Shown here: positions 28,356-38,746 of the stretch, one piece after another
Layout of the letters: every line of letters starts with the position of its first letter
Position numbering within the stretch: the first letter of the stretch is position 1
NCBI GenBank assembly: GCA_022769565.1
Contig: JALEJQ010000105.1
Location: 1 to 38,746 of the forward strand
DNA: 38,746 nt
From: Oscillospiraceae bacterium
GTDB taxonomy: Bacteria > Bacillota > Clostridia > Oscillospirales > Ruminococcaceae
Direction of reading: 5' to 3'
The notes under the pieces: generated by a model
What the model was told of the DNA's origin: nothing
The model's database searches: none
Seen by the model: the letters and a program-made list of their open reading frames with translations, nothing else
Program-made: the position numbers and the translations under genes

Positions 28356-30197
28356 TTATCTTACCTGGTCTTCGAGAGAGCATCTGAGAGCTGCTTCGTT
28401 TTCGCACCATGCAAGGCACTGACCTTCGGGATCGTAGCTTTCGCACTTTGTTTTCATTTCGGAAACGATCCTGTCGTATTCAGCGTCGTCAGCAGCATAA
28501 ATTGCCTGCCATGAGTAAGCAACGATGCACTTTGCAACCTGTTCCCAGATGATCTTAAGGTCATCGGATCTGTCGGATTCGGAATAGGATGTTGCAAGGG
28601 AAACCTTGTGAGGAACGCTGTCCATGTATTCCTGAGTGTTGTACATTCCTGTTACATTTCTCCAGTCAGCGAGAATGTCATAAGTTGCGTCTGTACGTCT
28701 GCTCTTCCAGTTTTCGCAGTTGTATGTTTCGCCGTTGGAATCGGGGTTGGAAGCGTCCTTTGTCCATGTTGTGTTGTTAGCCTGGAAGGTACCCTCGTCG
28801 AAGGAGATACCGCCCCATTCAGCAGGCATATTTGTGCCCTTTCTGTCCTTGTATGCAGCTTCGCCAAGCTCTGTGAAGCAGGTGTTGCCTTCTTCGTCAT
28901 AGTACCAGCATACATCCTTGGGACCGTACCAGTAGGTCATATAGCCTTCGGGAGTTGAAAGATAGTTGATGATAGCCATGCAAAGCTCGGGATATTCGGT
29001 GTTTGCGCCGATAGTCCAGATCCTGTTGCCGCCGAGAACGTTCATACCGTAGCAAAGAGGAGTAGCATCCTTAGGAACTACAGGATACATTGCCTTGCCT
29101 GCGGAAAGATGCTCTTCTGTGTTAAAGAGAGCGGAACCGGAATAGTCGAAGATAGAGAAGAATGTACCGCCGACTGTAACCTTTTCACTCATTTCGTTGT
29201 AGGTCTGGGTCATGGAGTCGGGGTCGAGGAGACCTGCCTGATAAAGTCTGTTGAAGAACTTAAGGCTCTGGAGGTAAGGTCCGTTTTCTTCAAGAGCATA
29301 GTGGAAATCGCCGTTTTCAACATCGTAAAGACCGAAGCCAAGTTCATCGTAGCCCCAGTAGCAGGTTGCGAATGCCTTAACGTACATTACCATGTTGCCG
29401 TCCCAGTCGGGCCAGAGAGAGGTTGCATAGGTTTCTCCGCCTGCTTCATCGGTGGGGCAGATCTCCTTCATCTTCACCATAAGGTCATAGAATTCGTCAA
29501 GTGTCTTGACCTCGGGATAGCCAAGCTCTTTATAGAGATCCCAACGAACGTCCATTGTATAGAAGAACGCTTCGTGATCCTCGGGGTTTGTAGCAACGTT
29601 GTGACCGAAGCCGTAAACTACGTTGCCTGCGCCGAAGGAATCGTTGAGGTTAGCGTTGTTCTGGAGAGCGTAGGGCATATTTTCCTTTATATAGGAACCG
29701 TAATCGGAAAGAATGTCGTCTTCGTTCCAGTCAAAGAGCATTCCGCCGAGAGCGGCACGCTGGTAGTTTGAGCCGTTTGAACCGAAAATAACGATGTCGC
29801 CAAGGTTGCCGGCTTCCATTCTTGTATCGAAAGCGCCGTCGGCTTCGGGGATGATCGTCATTTCACAGTTGAACTTCTGCTTCATAAGCTCTGCAAACCA
29901 ACCTGTGAGCTTGCCGGAATAGTTAGCCAGCTGGCTGTAAACGGTAAGCTGGATGGTCTCGTCTCCGTAAAGCTCGGAGAAAGAAGGAACATCACTTGCA
30001 GCTTCGTTTTCGGAAGAAGCGTCGCTTGAACCGTTATCTGAGGAAGCGGCTGCGTCATTTCCTGCGTCATTTCCTGCGTCAGCGGCAGCAGAAGTGGTAT
30101 TTCCTGCATTATCGCCCGTGGTGGAGCCGCCGCAGCCTGCAAGAGAAGCTGCCATAGCCAGAGAAAGAACTCCGGCAGCAATTTTCTTGAATTTCAT
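28356..30197 (-). CDS. ABC-type carbohydrate-binding lipoprotein
   Basis: An extracellular solute-binding protein of family 1, 613 aa from ATG 30197 (AGGAGG upstream). The longer open frame to 30299 overlaps the promoter and is not used. The signal peptide ends in LAGC (lipidated Cys23), followed by a long Asn/Ala/Asp/Ser linker. The body is a type 2 periplasmic-binding fold similar to LplA-like proteins of 500-600 aa that serve oligosaccharide importers (segments ELYGDETIQLTVYS, GNLGDIVIFG, TIGANTEYPELCMAIINYLS). No permease genes adjoin, so it must work with subunits encoded elsewhere. A cre-like site suggests catabolite control. The ligand is unknown. Confidence 0.9.
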   Translation of the reverse strand: MKFKKIAAGVLSLAMAASLAGCGGSTTGDNAGNTTSAAADAGNDAGNDAAASSDNGSSDASSENEAASDVPSFSELYGDETIQLTVYSQLANYSGKLTGWFAELMKQKFNCEMTIIPEADGAFDTRMEAGNLGDIVIFGSNGSNYQRAALGGMLFDWNEDDILSDYGSYIKENMPYALQNNANLNDSFGAGNVVYGFGHNVATNPEDHEAFFYTMDVRWDLYKELGYPEVKTLDEFYDLMVKMKEICPTDEAGGETYATSLWPDWDGNMVMYVKAFATCYWGYDELGFGLYDVENGDFHYALEENGPYLQSLKFFNRLYQAGLLDPDSMTQTYNEMSEKVTVGGTFFSIFDYSGSALFNTEEHLSAGKAMYPVVPKDATPLCYGMNVLGGNRIWTIGANTEYPELCMAIINYLSTPEGYMTYWYGPKDVCWYYDEEGNTCFTELGEAAYKDRKGTNMPAEWGGISFDEGTFQANNTTWTKDASNPDSNGETYNCENWKSRRTDATYDILADWRNVTGMYNTQEYMDSVPHKVSLATSYSESDRSDDLKIIWEQVAKCIVAYSWQAIYAADDAEYDRIVSEMKTKCESYDPEGQCLAWCENEAALRCSLEDQVR

Positions 30198-30220
30198 GTC
30201 AAACCTCCTGAAATAAGTTT

Positions 30221-30258
30221 TGCAATCGTTTTCATTTTGGAACAACAACTCCAAAATG
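30221..30258 (-). promoter_or_regulatory. cre-like site and adjoining palindrome in the SBP leader
   Basis: On the minus strand ATGAAAACGATTGCA (30221-30235) matches the CcpA cre consensus WTGNAARCGNWWWCA at 14 of 15 positions. It overlaps a perfect 9-bp inverted repeat CATTTTGGA...TCCAAAATG (30233-30258). Both lie between the promoter and the start codon, a position suited to roadblock repression. Confidence 0.6.
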
Positions 30259-30270
30259 TTTATATTTAAT

Positions 30271-30299
30271 ATTATAGCACTTATTTGAAACATAAACAA
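30271..30299 (-). promoter_or_regulatory. Promoter of the solute-binding lipoprotein gene
   Basis: TTGTTT (30294-30299) and TATAAT (30271-30276) on the minus strand are 17 bp apart, with an extended TG before the -10. The leader is about 65 nt. Confidence 0.75.
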
Positions 30300-30344
30300 T
30301 ACAGATTACGCATAATTTTTTAATTTAAATTTTATCGTTTTGCA

Positions 30345-30381
30345 CAAAAACCCCCGTACCAAATTGATACGGGGGTCTTTT
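30345..30381 (-). terminator. Terminator of the secreted surface protein gene
   Basis: ACCCCCGTA (30350-30358) and TACGGGGGT (30368-30376) pair; the minus-strand transcript then reads UUUUU. Confidence 0.85.
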
Positions 30382-30412
30382 AGCTGATAATTGTGCGATC
30401 AAATCGAAAAGA

Positions 30413-31141
30413 TTACTTTCTCTTCTTTGTTGCAACAGCAGCAGCACCTGCAATAGCCATTACAGAAGCGATAACAGCAGCAGCTGTATTGCCTGTAGAA
30501 GCGGATGTTGTTTCAGCAACGTCTGCGGAAGCGTCTGTTGTGTCAGCAGCAGCAGCGGAAGCGTCGCCCATGCCGGAAACTGTGAAGGTGACCTCAACGG
30601 AGCTTGTAGGCATCGTGTAGCCGAAAAGTCCGTCAGCCTTGCCAAGATCGTCGTTCCAGATGTTGATCATCATAGGCTCAACGTATTCTGTAGCGTCGGG
30701 GCTGAGGTAAGCTTCATCGAATGTGTACTTTGTGTTGCCGTCCATGATAACCTTAACGTCGCTGATAGTGATACCTGCGTCAAGAGGAATATCTGTGGAA
30801 ACGAAGAGAAGGTTAAGGGTCTCGTCAGCGCCGAAGTCGAAATCTGTTACGGAAACAGTATATGTACCGTCGCCTGTGATCTCAGCGTCTGTGAATACGC
30901 CGCCCTTGCTTACAGCTGTAGGACCGTCCCAGCCTGTGATCTGGTCAAAGTAAACCATACCGTCATCGCCTGTAACGCCCTTGCCGTAGCTGGGTTCGTA
31001 CCAAGCGTTTCTGAAGGAATAGCTTGCGGACTGGATACCGATATATGCGTGGTATGTGCCTTCAGCGGAAGCGGGAACTGCGAGAGCTGAAGCGGCAATT
31101 GCAGCTGCAGCAGCTACTCCGAAGATCTTTGATGTTTTCAT
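30413..31141 (-). CDS. Secreted, C-terminally anchored surface protein
   Basis: The protein is 242 aa. A type I signal peptide ends near ASA (residues 1-26). Residues about 27-190 form a beta-rich domain with many aromatic and glycine residues (YHAYIGIQSASYSFRNAWYE, GDGTYTVSV), reminiscent of a carbohydrate-binding module but not assigned. An Ala/Thr/Asp/Ser linker follows, then TGNTAAAVIASVMAIAGAA and a KKRK end. This looks like a sortase tail (motif, hydrophobic helix, basic end) without an LPXTG; only TG remains. It may instead be a simple membrane anchor. GGAGAGG precedes the ATG. It has its own promoter and lies next to the solute-binding gene, suggesting a shared sugar-related role. Confidence 0.75.
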   Translation of the reverse strand: MKTSKIFGVAAAAAIAASALAVPASAEGTYHAYIGIQSASYSFRNAWYEPSYGKGVTGDDGMVYFDQITGWDGPTAVSKGGVFTDAEITGDGTYTVSVTDFDFGADETLNLLFVSTDIPLDAGITISDVKVIMDGNTKYTFDEAYLSPDATEYVEPMMINIWNDDLGKADGLFGYTMPTSSVEVTFTVSGMGDASAAAADTTDASADVAETTSASTGNTAAAVIASVMAIAGAAAVATKKRK

Positions 31142-31198
31142 GACAATGCACCTCTCCTAAAAGATGTTGTATTTTTCTGTATTTTGCCGTATGCCATA

Positions 31199-31220
31199 TA
31201 GGGTATAATACATTACCCTA
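31199..31220 (-). promoter_or_regulatory. TAGGGTA-N8-TACCCTA palindrome
   Basis: Perfect 7-bp arms immediately downstream of the -10 of the surface protein promoter, overlapping the expected transcription start. A repressor operator is plausible; the regulator is unknown. Confidence 0.5.
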
Positions 31221-31249
31221 AATATAGCACATTTTTTTTCTGATGTCAA
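31221..31249 (-). promoter_or_regulatory. Promoter of the surface protein gene
   Basis: TTGACA (31244-31249) and TATATT (31221-31226) on the minus strand with a 17-bp spacer. The rest of the 362-bp gap, 31250-31493, is AT-rich and shows no gene or clear promoter for the divergent gene. Confidence 0.75.
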
Positions 31250-31503
31250 CTGTATTTTTCTGAAAGTCCGCTGTTTTGGTGATTTTTTCTGAAAAAGGAC
31301 GGGAAATTTGTGCAGGAATAAAGACAATATCTTTTTGAAATGGTCAATTTTACGGTTTAAAGTCTCCTTTGTTCAAAAAAATATGTCGGATTTTTTGGGA
31401 TATTAATAAAATGTTCTATAAATCTGTTATAAAACTTCACTATATTAATGTATTATTTAAGTAATTGTATTTATAAGTTAATTATATCAAAGGAGGTGCA
31501 CCA

Positions 31504-33459
31504 TTGAGCAGAAGAAAACTTATAGGATTGCTGCTTCCCAATCCTGAAGCTGTTTATCAGCAGCGATTAATGGACGGAGTTTTTATGCAGTGCAGAAAAT
31601 ACGGCTATGAATGTGCGGTCTTCTCTCCCCTTGTTCAGGTGTGCCATTATTACAAGGATTATCTGAGCGGAGAGCTCAATATTTTTGAACTGATAAACTT
31701 TGACAGGCTGGACGGCGTTATCCTCCCTGCTATAAGCCTTTCGGAAGATAATAATAAGGAAGTGCCGGCGGCATTGCTTGAACGGCTTAAAAGGGAATGC
31801 ACAAAACCCGTTGTTTCCATAGACCTGCCCTTCGGGGATTATCCCGTTATAGAAACAGACGACAGATCGGCTTTTTCCGTTATTACGGAGCATATCCTTG
31901 ACATTCATAAGTGCAGCCCCGATAAGATATATTTCCTGACGGGAATGGAACACTATGATGTTTCGAAAAAAAGGCTGGGCGGATTTACCGACGTTTACGA
32001 AAAACGGGGCTTTGAGATAAAAAAAGAAAATATCTTTTACGGTGATTTCTGGTACAGCGGCGGCGAAGATCTTGCGGAAAAGATAAGCTCGGGAGAGGTC
32101 GAAATGCCCGAGGCGGTCATCTGCGCAAGCGACCATATGGCGATAGGACTTGCAAATAAGCTTATCGAAAAGGGCATAGACGTTCCCGGAAAGGTCATAG
32201 TTACGGGTTACGACGCAACGGCGGAGGCTGCCATAAACGAGCCTGCCATCACTACCTACGTTCCCGATGTTGTGGCTGCTGCGGCGAAAACTGTGGAGAC
32301 CATACATAACATCATAGAGCCGGGAACTGCTGATACGACTGCTCAGTCATTTTCGGGAACAGGTCTTAGAATATGCGCAAGCTGCGGCTGTGCCGAAAAT
32401 ATGAGCTATGTAAAGGAATGTCTGAATTCTTCACTTTATAATGTCAACCATAACTTTGTGGGCGGAAAAATGCCTGACGATATAGACATCGGAATGCTCC
32501 TTGAAAGCTATATGTTCGAGAACCTTACAAGTGCGGATGGCGTTGAGGACTGCCTGCAAAAAATCGCCGCCAGCGAGTACCTTGTCCGTCCTTACGGCAA
32601 GCTGTACCTCTGCCTTGAAGAGAACTGGCTTGATACGACCCACGATAGGGTCAGGGGCTACGGCGACCGAATGAGAACGGTGGTGCTTACGGAGGATTCA
32701 AAGAACGGCGGCGAAGCGATAAAATATTCCGGAAATTCCTCTCTTTACTCTTTTGATACGGGAGTTATGCTTCCGGAGCTTGACGAGGAACGCAGCGAAC
32801 CTGCGGTATTTTATTTTTCTCCCATTCATTTCAAGGAAGAGCCTTTGGGCTATGCGGTGCTCCAGTGTCCGCTTTCCCAGAAGCATAAAATAAATATCGT
32901 TTTCAGGAACTGGATAAGAAACGTCAACAACGCCGTTGAAATGATGAGAATACAGGAGGAGCTGCGCAAGTTCTCCGAGCGTGACGCTATGACGGGTCTT
33001 TACAACCGCCGAGGAATGGAGACCCACCTTAATCAGATGCGCAACGAGGCAAAGCCGGGAGATAACATCATAGTTTTCGTTGTGGATATGGACGGTCTGA
33101 AGCATATCAACGATACATACGGTCATAACGAGGGCGACTACGGGATAAACGCCATTGCAGCAGCCGTGCGCAGCGTTACAAGAAACCGGGAAATATGCGT
33201 AAGAGCAGGCGGCGATGAATTTTACATTATCGGCATAGGTGAATATTCCGCCATAGACGCAATTGTCCGTTCGGAACGCCTGAGCCTTGCCGTTACCGAG
33301 GTCAACAAGTCGGCGGCAAAGCCTTATGAAATATCCGCAAGTATAGGCTACAGCCTGAGATTGTTTTTCCCCGAAGCAGGCATAGACGATGTGCTGAATG
33401 AAGCGGATGAAAAGATGTATAAAAACAAGGTCGCAAGAAAAAAGCAGAGAATAAACTGA
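31504..33459 (+). CDS. LacI-type sugar-sensor / diguanylate cyclase fusion
   Basis: This 651-aa protein starts at TTG 31504, which has a perfect AAAGGAGGTG upstream. Residues 1-280 are a LacI-type periplasmic-binding domain (KLIGLLLPNPEAVYQQRLMD, DGVILPA, ICASDHMAIGLANKLIEKGI, VTGYDATAEA) without signal peptide and without the HTH domain. A CASCGC motif near 295-300 precedes a middle domain of about 200 residues, then GGDEF (DAMTGLYNRRGME, FVVDMDGLKHINDTYGHNEGD, AGGDEF). The active-site residues are intact, so it should make c-di-GMP. The inhibitory I-site reads RNRE instead of RxxD, so product inhibition may be weak. It probably links cytoplasmic sugar to c-di-GMP. It lies beside the solute-binding and surface protein genes. 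Confidence 0.88.
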   Translation: MSRRKLIGLLLPNPEAVYQQRLMDGVFMQCRKYGYECAVFSPLVQVCHYYKDYLSGELNIFELINFDRLDGVILPAISLSEDNNKEVPAALLERLKRECTKPVVSIDLPFGDYPVIETDDRSAFSVITEHILDIHKCSPDKIYFLTGMEHYDVSKKRLGGFTDVYEKRGFEIKKENIFYGDFWYSGGEDLAEKISSGEVEMPEAVICASDHMAIGLANKLIEKGIDVPGKVIVTGYDATAEAAINEPAITTYVPDVVAAAAKTVETIHNIIEPGTADTTAQSFSGTGLRICASCGCAENMSYVKECLNSSLYNVNHNFVGGKMPDDIDIGMLLESYMFENLTSADGVEDCLQKIAASEYLVRPYGKLYLCLEENWLDTTHDRVRGYGDRMRTVVLTEDSKNGGEAIKYSGNSSLYSFDTGVMLPELDEERSEPAVFYFSPIHFKEEPLGYAVLQCPLSQKHKINIVFRNWIRNVNNAVEMMRIQEELRKFSERDAMTGLYNRRGMETHLNQMRNEAKPGDNIIVFVVDMDGLKHINDTYGHNEGDYGINAIAAAVRSVTRNREICVRAGGDEFYIIGIGEYSAIDAIVRSERLSLAVTEVNKSAAKPYEISASIGYSLRLFFPEAGIDDVLNEADEKMYKNKVARKKQRIN

Positions 33460-33466
33460 TAAGAAA

Positions 33467-34213
33467 TGGGATTCCAAAGGGACGAGTCCCTTTGGCGAGG
33501 ATTTTTAAGGGCGAGGAGCCCTTAAATCGCTCTCCGCAGAGAGCGAAATCCCCAAAAGTAGGGCACATAACAAAGCTGCGTTAAAAGCGGCAAAGTAATA
33601 AACCCAAAGGCGCAATTCACATAAAAAAATCGGAATCAAGTAAGTTTTTGTACTAAACAATAGCTTTGGAACCGACTATGTGAATTGCGCCTATTTCTAA
33701 CCAATAAAATAAAACTACCCTCGCAGAAAAATGCAAGGAGCGCAGCGACGAGCATTTTACTGCGACACGACAAACGTTGACGGTAATTTTTCTGCACAAA
33801 ATCAGCATTTTTCACATTTTTCTGTAGGGGCGCACAGTGTGCGCCCGATTTGCTTACACGGCATATTAAGGTAAAAAGAACATAATTCCGAATTCCGCAT
33901 TAAGTTTGCCGTGTCGCAGGAAAATATACTTCGCTCCGCTCAATATATTTTCCTGCGAGGGTTACTTTGTTTTTATAGGATAGAAATAGGCGCAATTCAC
34001 ATAGTCGGTTCCGCAGGTTTTGTGTTATACAAAGCCTTTCTTGGTTCCGATTCTTGATGTGAATTGCGCCTTTGTAATCTTTACTTTGCTGCTTTTAACG
34101 CAGCTTTGCGTTGCACCTTAGTTTAGGGGGATTTCGCTCTCTGCGGAGAGCGACTTAGGGGCTCCGCGCCCCTAAGAACCTGCGCCAAAGGGACTCGTCC
34201 CTTTGGAATCCCA
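33467..34213. repeat. 747-bp nested palindrome between convergent genes
   Basis: Ends TGGGATTCCAAAGG (33467-33480) and CCTTTGGAATCCCA (34200-34213) are exact complements. Inner arms include CGCTCTCCGCAGAGAGCGA on both sides. Cap hairpins GGCGCAATTCACAT/ATGTGAATTGCGCC lie at 33609-33691 and 33989-34070, and the central GGGCGCACAGTGTGCGCCC at 33828-33846. The organisation matches 5243-6020, although the outermost arms are unrelated. No gene is visible in the 783-bp gap. Confidence 0.85.
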
Positions 34214-34242
34214 TTATTGCTGTGCTGTTTTTTTGCAGAATT

Positions 34243-35859
<1,617 letters not shown>

Positions 35860-35885
35860 TTAATGAATTAAACAATATTACTTTT

Positions 35886-35914
35886 ATTATACCTTTTTTC
35901 AAACAAAAAAGCAA
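35886..35914 (-). promoter_or_regulatory. pyrG: Promoter of pyrG
   Basis: TTGCTT (35909-35914) and TATAAT (35886-35891) on the minus strand with a 17-bp spacer. Confidence 0.7.
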
Positions 35915-35937
35915 GTATATTTTTACTTTTCGGCATA

Positions 35938-35960
35938 TTTACCGTAATTATTTACGGTAA
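35938..35960. promoter_or_regulatory. TTACCGTAA/TTACGGTAA palindrome between divergent promoters
   Basis: Two 9-bp arms around a 4-base spacer, centred about 35 bp from the pyrG -35 and 30 bp from the divergent -35. It could be a binding site controlling either gene. Confidence 0.5.
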
Positions 35961-35979
35961 GTCGGAAAAACGCATTTTA

Positions 35980-36008
35980 TTGACTTTATAACGCCAATAT
36001 AGTATAAT
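35980..36008 (+). promoter_or_regulatory. Promoter of the 70-aa gene
   Basis: TTGACT (35980-35985), 17-bp spacer, TATAAT (36003-36008). Confidence 0.8.
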
Positions 36009-36045
36009 AAATCTGTAAATTGCAGGAAAACGGAGAGCGTTTCAT

Positions 36046-36258
36046 ATGGACAATGTGTACACCGTGATAAAAATAATAGAAAACGACTATGGCTGCGAGG
36101 GCGTTCCCGACGGTCAGGAGCCTACGGTGAAGGTCAGGCTTTGTGACGAAAGCGGCGCTGTGCTGTGGATAACGGAAAGCGATGCTCTCCTTTACCGCCT
36201 TGGCATTGACGAGGGCGACAGGGTGGTTTATGACGGAGTGAACTTGAGAAAAGCATGA
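36046..36258 (+). CDS. 70-aa acidic protein, function unknown
   Basis: The start ATG has GGAG ten bases upstream and a near-consensus promoter, so the gene is expressed. The 70-residue product is soluble and acidic, with alternating hydrophobic and charged residues that suggest a small beta-barrel (VYTVIKIIENDYG, TVKVRLCDESGAVLWITESDA, GDRVVYDG). The DRVVYDG end recalls small OB- or SH3-like folds, but no family is recognised. It is divergent from pyrG and shares the intervening palindrome. Confidence 0.65.
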   Translation: MDNVYTVIKIIENDYGCEGVPDGQEPTVKVRLCDESGAVLWITESDALLYRLGIDEGDRVVYDGVNLRKA

Positions 36259-36299
36259 TATTAAATTCGGAATTCGGAATGCGTAATTCGGAATTATAA

Positions 36300-36826
36300 G
36301 CGCTGCTCTAAATTTCAAAAATGTTGTGGCGGATTCCATATCCGCCCGTTCCACACCCGATTATTTACTGTTCATTCATTTTTGTAGGTTTCCGCACAAA
36401 ATCAGCGTTATTTCGCATTATCTTTGTAGGGGCGCACATTGTGCGCCCGTGGGTCAGCGCTTTTGGTGCGGTTTAACAGGCTTTGTCTGGGCAACCGTTA
36501 CATAGTTTGTCGTGTCGGATAAAAATGCCCGTCGCTACGCTCCGCACATTTTATCCGAGGATACTTTATCTTGATATGTAAGAATAGGCGCAATTCACAT
36601 TAACGGGTCAGCAAAGTTTGTTTTATGCCAAACTTTATTTTGCTCCGTTTCTTGGTGTGAATTGCGCCTTTGGATTTATTACTTTATTTGCTTTTGCTGT
36701 TGCTTTGCGTTATGCCCGACTTTAGGGGTGTTTCGCTCCTGCGGGAGCGACAAGGGGCGCTGCCCCCTTGACCCCTGCCACCCTTTGAAAAGCGTGGACG
36801 TAAACTTTATTCCGCTTCGCGGTTGA
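36300..36826. repeat. Truncated nested palindrome between convergent genes
   Basis: It has the central GGGCGCACATTGTGCGCCC (about 36430-36448), a GGATAAAAATGCCC block, one cap hairpin GGCGCAATTCACAT/GTGTGAATTGCGCC (36587-36668) and a right arm (36715-36826) nearly identical to the right arm at 5925-6020. The left half is missing. 36264-36299 carries AATTCGGAATTCGGAATGCG, a module also seen at 19351. No gene occurs in the 587-bp gap. Confidence 0.8.
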
Positions 36827-36845
36827 ACAGCTTTTTGTTACATAA

Positions 36846-38488
<1,643 letters not shown>

Positions 38489-38552
38489 TTAAAATGCCGT
38501 TTTCGGCTCTTTTAAAAGATTATAACCAAAAGAGAGAAAATTATACTTTTTA

Positions 38553-38746
38553 TGAGTTTGAAGTGTGGAGAGTGAAGAGTGGAGTTATTTTGAATGTGGA
38601 AAGTTGAAAGTTGAAAGTGGAATTATAGGCGCTTCGCTAAATGAAGAATGAATAGTGAAGAATGAATAATGAATAATTAAGGTGTTCGCTGCGCTCACAG
38701 ATTTAGAAATGCGATGTTATTTTTCTGTAGGGGCGCACATTGTGCG
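38553..38746. repeat. Nested palindrome (left part, cut by window end)
   Basis: Begins with the same TTTGAAGTGTGGAG arm as 15750, continues with AATGTGGAAAGTTGAAAG, GCGCTTCGCTAAATGAAGAA and ATTAAGGTGTTCGC, and ends in the TGTAGGGGCGCACATTGTGCG module seen inside the large palindromes. It lies upstream of eno. Confidence 0.8.

Noticed and set aside
30198-30299. Longer N-terminus of the solute-binding protein
   Set aside because: It would overlap the promoter and move the lipoprotein signal peptide away from the N-terminus.

Overview
The window looks like chromosome from a Ruminococcus-like member of the Oscillospiraceae (Clostridia). The evidence is the mid-range G+C, strong AGGAGG-type ribosome binding sites with some TTG and GTG starts, consensus TTGACA/TATAAT promoters, lipoproteins with LCSC lipoboxes, a LacI-type sensor fused to GGDEF, a lone spoVAE, and very abundant palindromic intergenic repeats. 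The family assignment is inference from protein style; no species can be named from sequence alone.

Layout. 1-5226: the end of a terminal-inverted-repeat element, then a three-gene unit (two LCSC lipoproteins with leucine-rich repeats and a 95-aa protein). 5243-6020: a 778-bp nested palindrome. 6020-13802: rpoC and rpoB on the minus strand, driven by a consensus promoter and not preceded by rplL. 14116-15725: a TM2/zinc-ribbon membrane protein, a permuted NlpC/P60-like protein and a small Imm51-like protein. 16046-19346: a small XRE regulator, a YD-repeat lipoprotein and a phage-type DUF6291 protein, each separated by palindromic repeats. 19691-20809: rpiB-upp. 21059-24417: glmS, a DPM1-like glycosyltransferase and inorganic pyrophosphatase. 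24806-27784: a His-rich CobW-type GTPase, a small membrane protein and an aldo/keto reductase. 27956-28048: tRNA-Ser(GGA). 28356-33459: a lipoprotein sugar-binding protein, a secreted surface protein and a cytoplasmic sugar-sensor/diguanylate cyclase. 34243-36258: pyrG and a divergent 70-aa gene. 36846-38476: eno coupled to spoVAE.

How it fits together. Most genes are housekeeping: transcription (rpoBC), nucleotide salvage and synthesis (upp, pyrG), pentose phosphate and glycolysis (rpiB, eno), cell-wall precursor supply (glmS) and pyrophosphate removal (ppa). The accessory genes suggest a carbohydrate-sensing surface lifestyle: a solute-binding lipoprotein with a cre-like site, a surface protein, and a LacI-like sensor feeding c-di-GMP.

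The least conventional content is non-coding. Three families of palindromic repeat are present. (1) A ~158-bp terminal-inverted-repeat element, five copies, whose two arms co-vary between copies. (2) ~750-780-bp nested palindromes capped by GGCGCAATTCACAT hairpins. (3) A 31-35-bp-armed nested palindrome whose arms differ between copies yet stay complementary. Every convergent gene junction in the window is filled by one of these, and several abut or supply stop codons.
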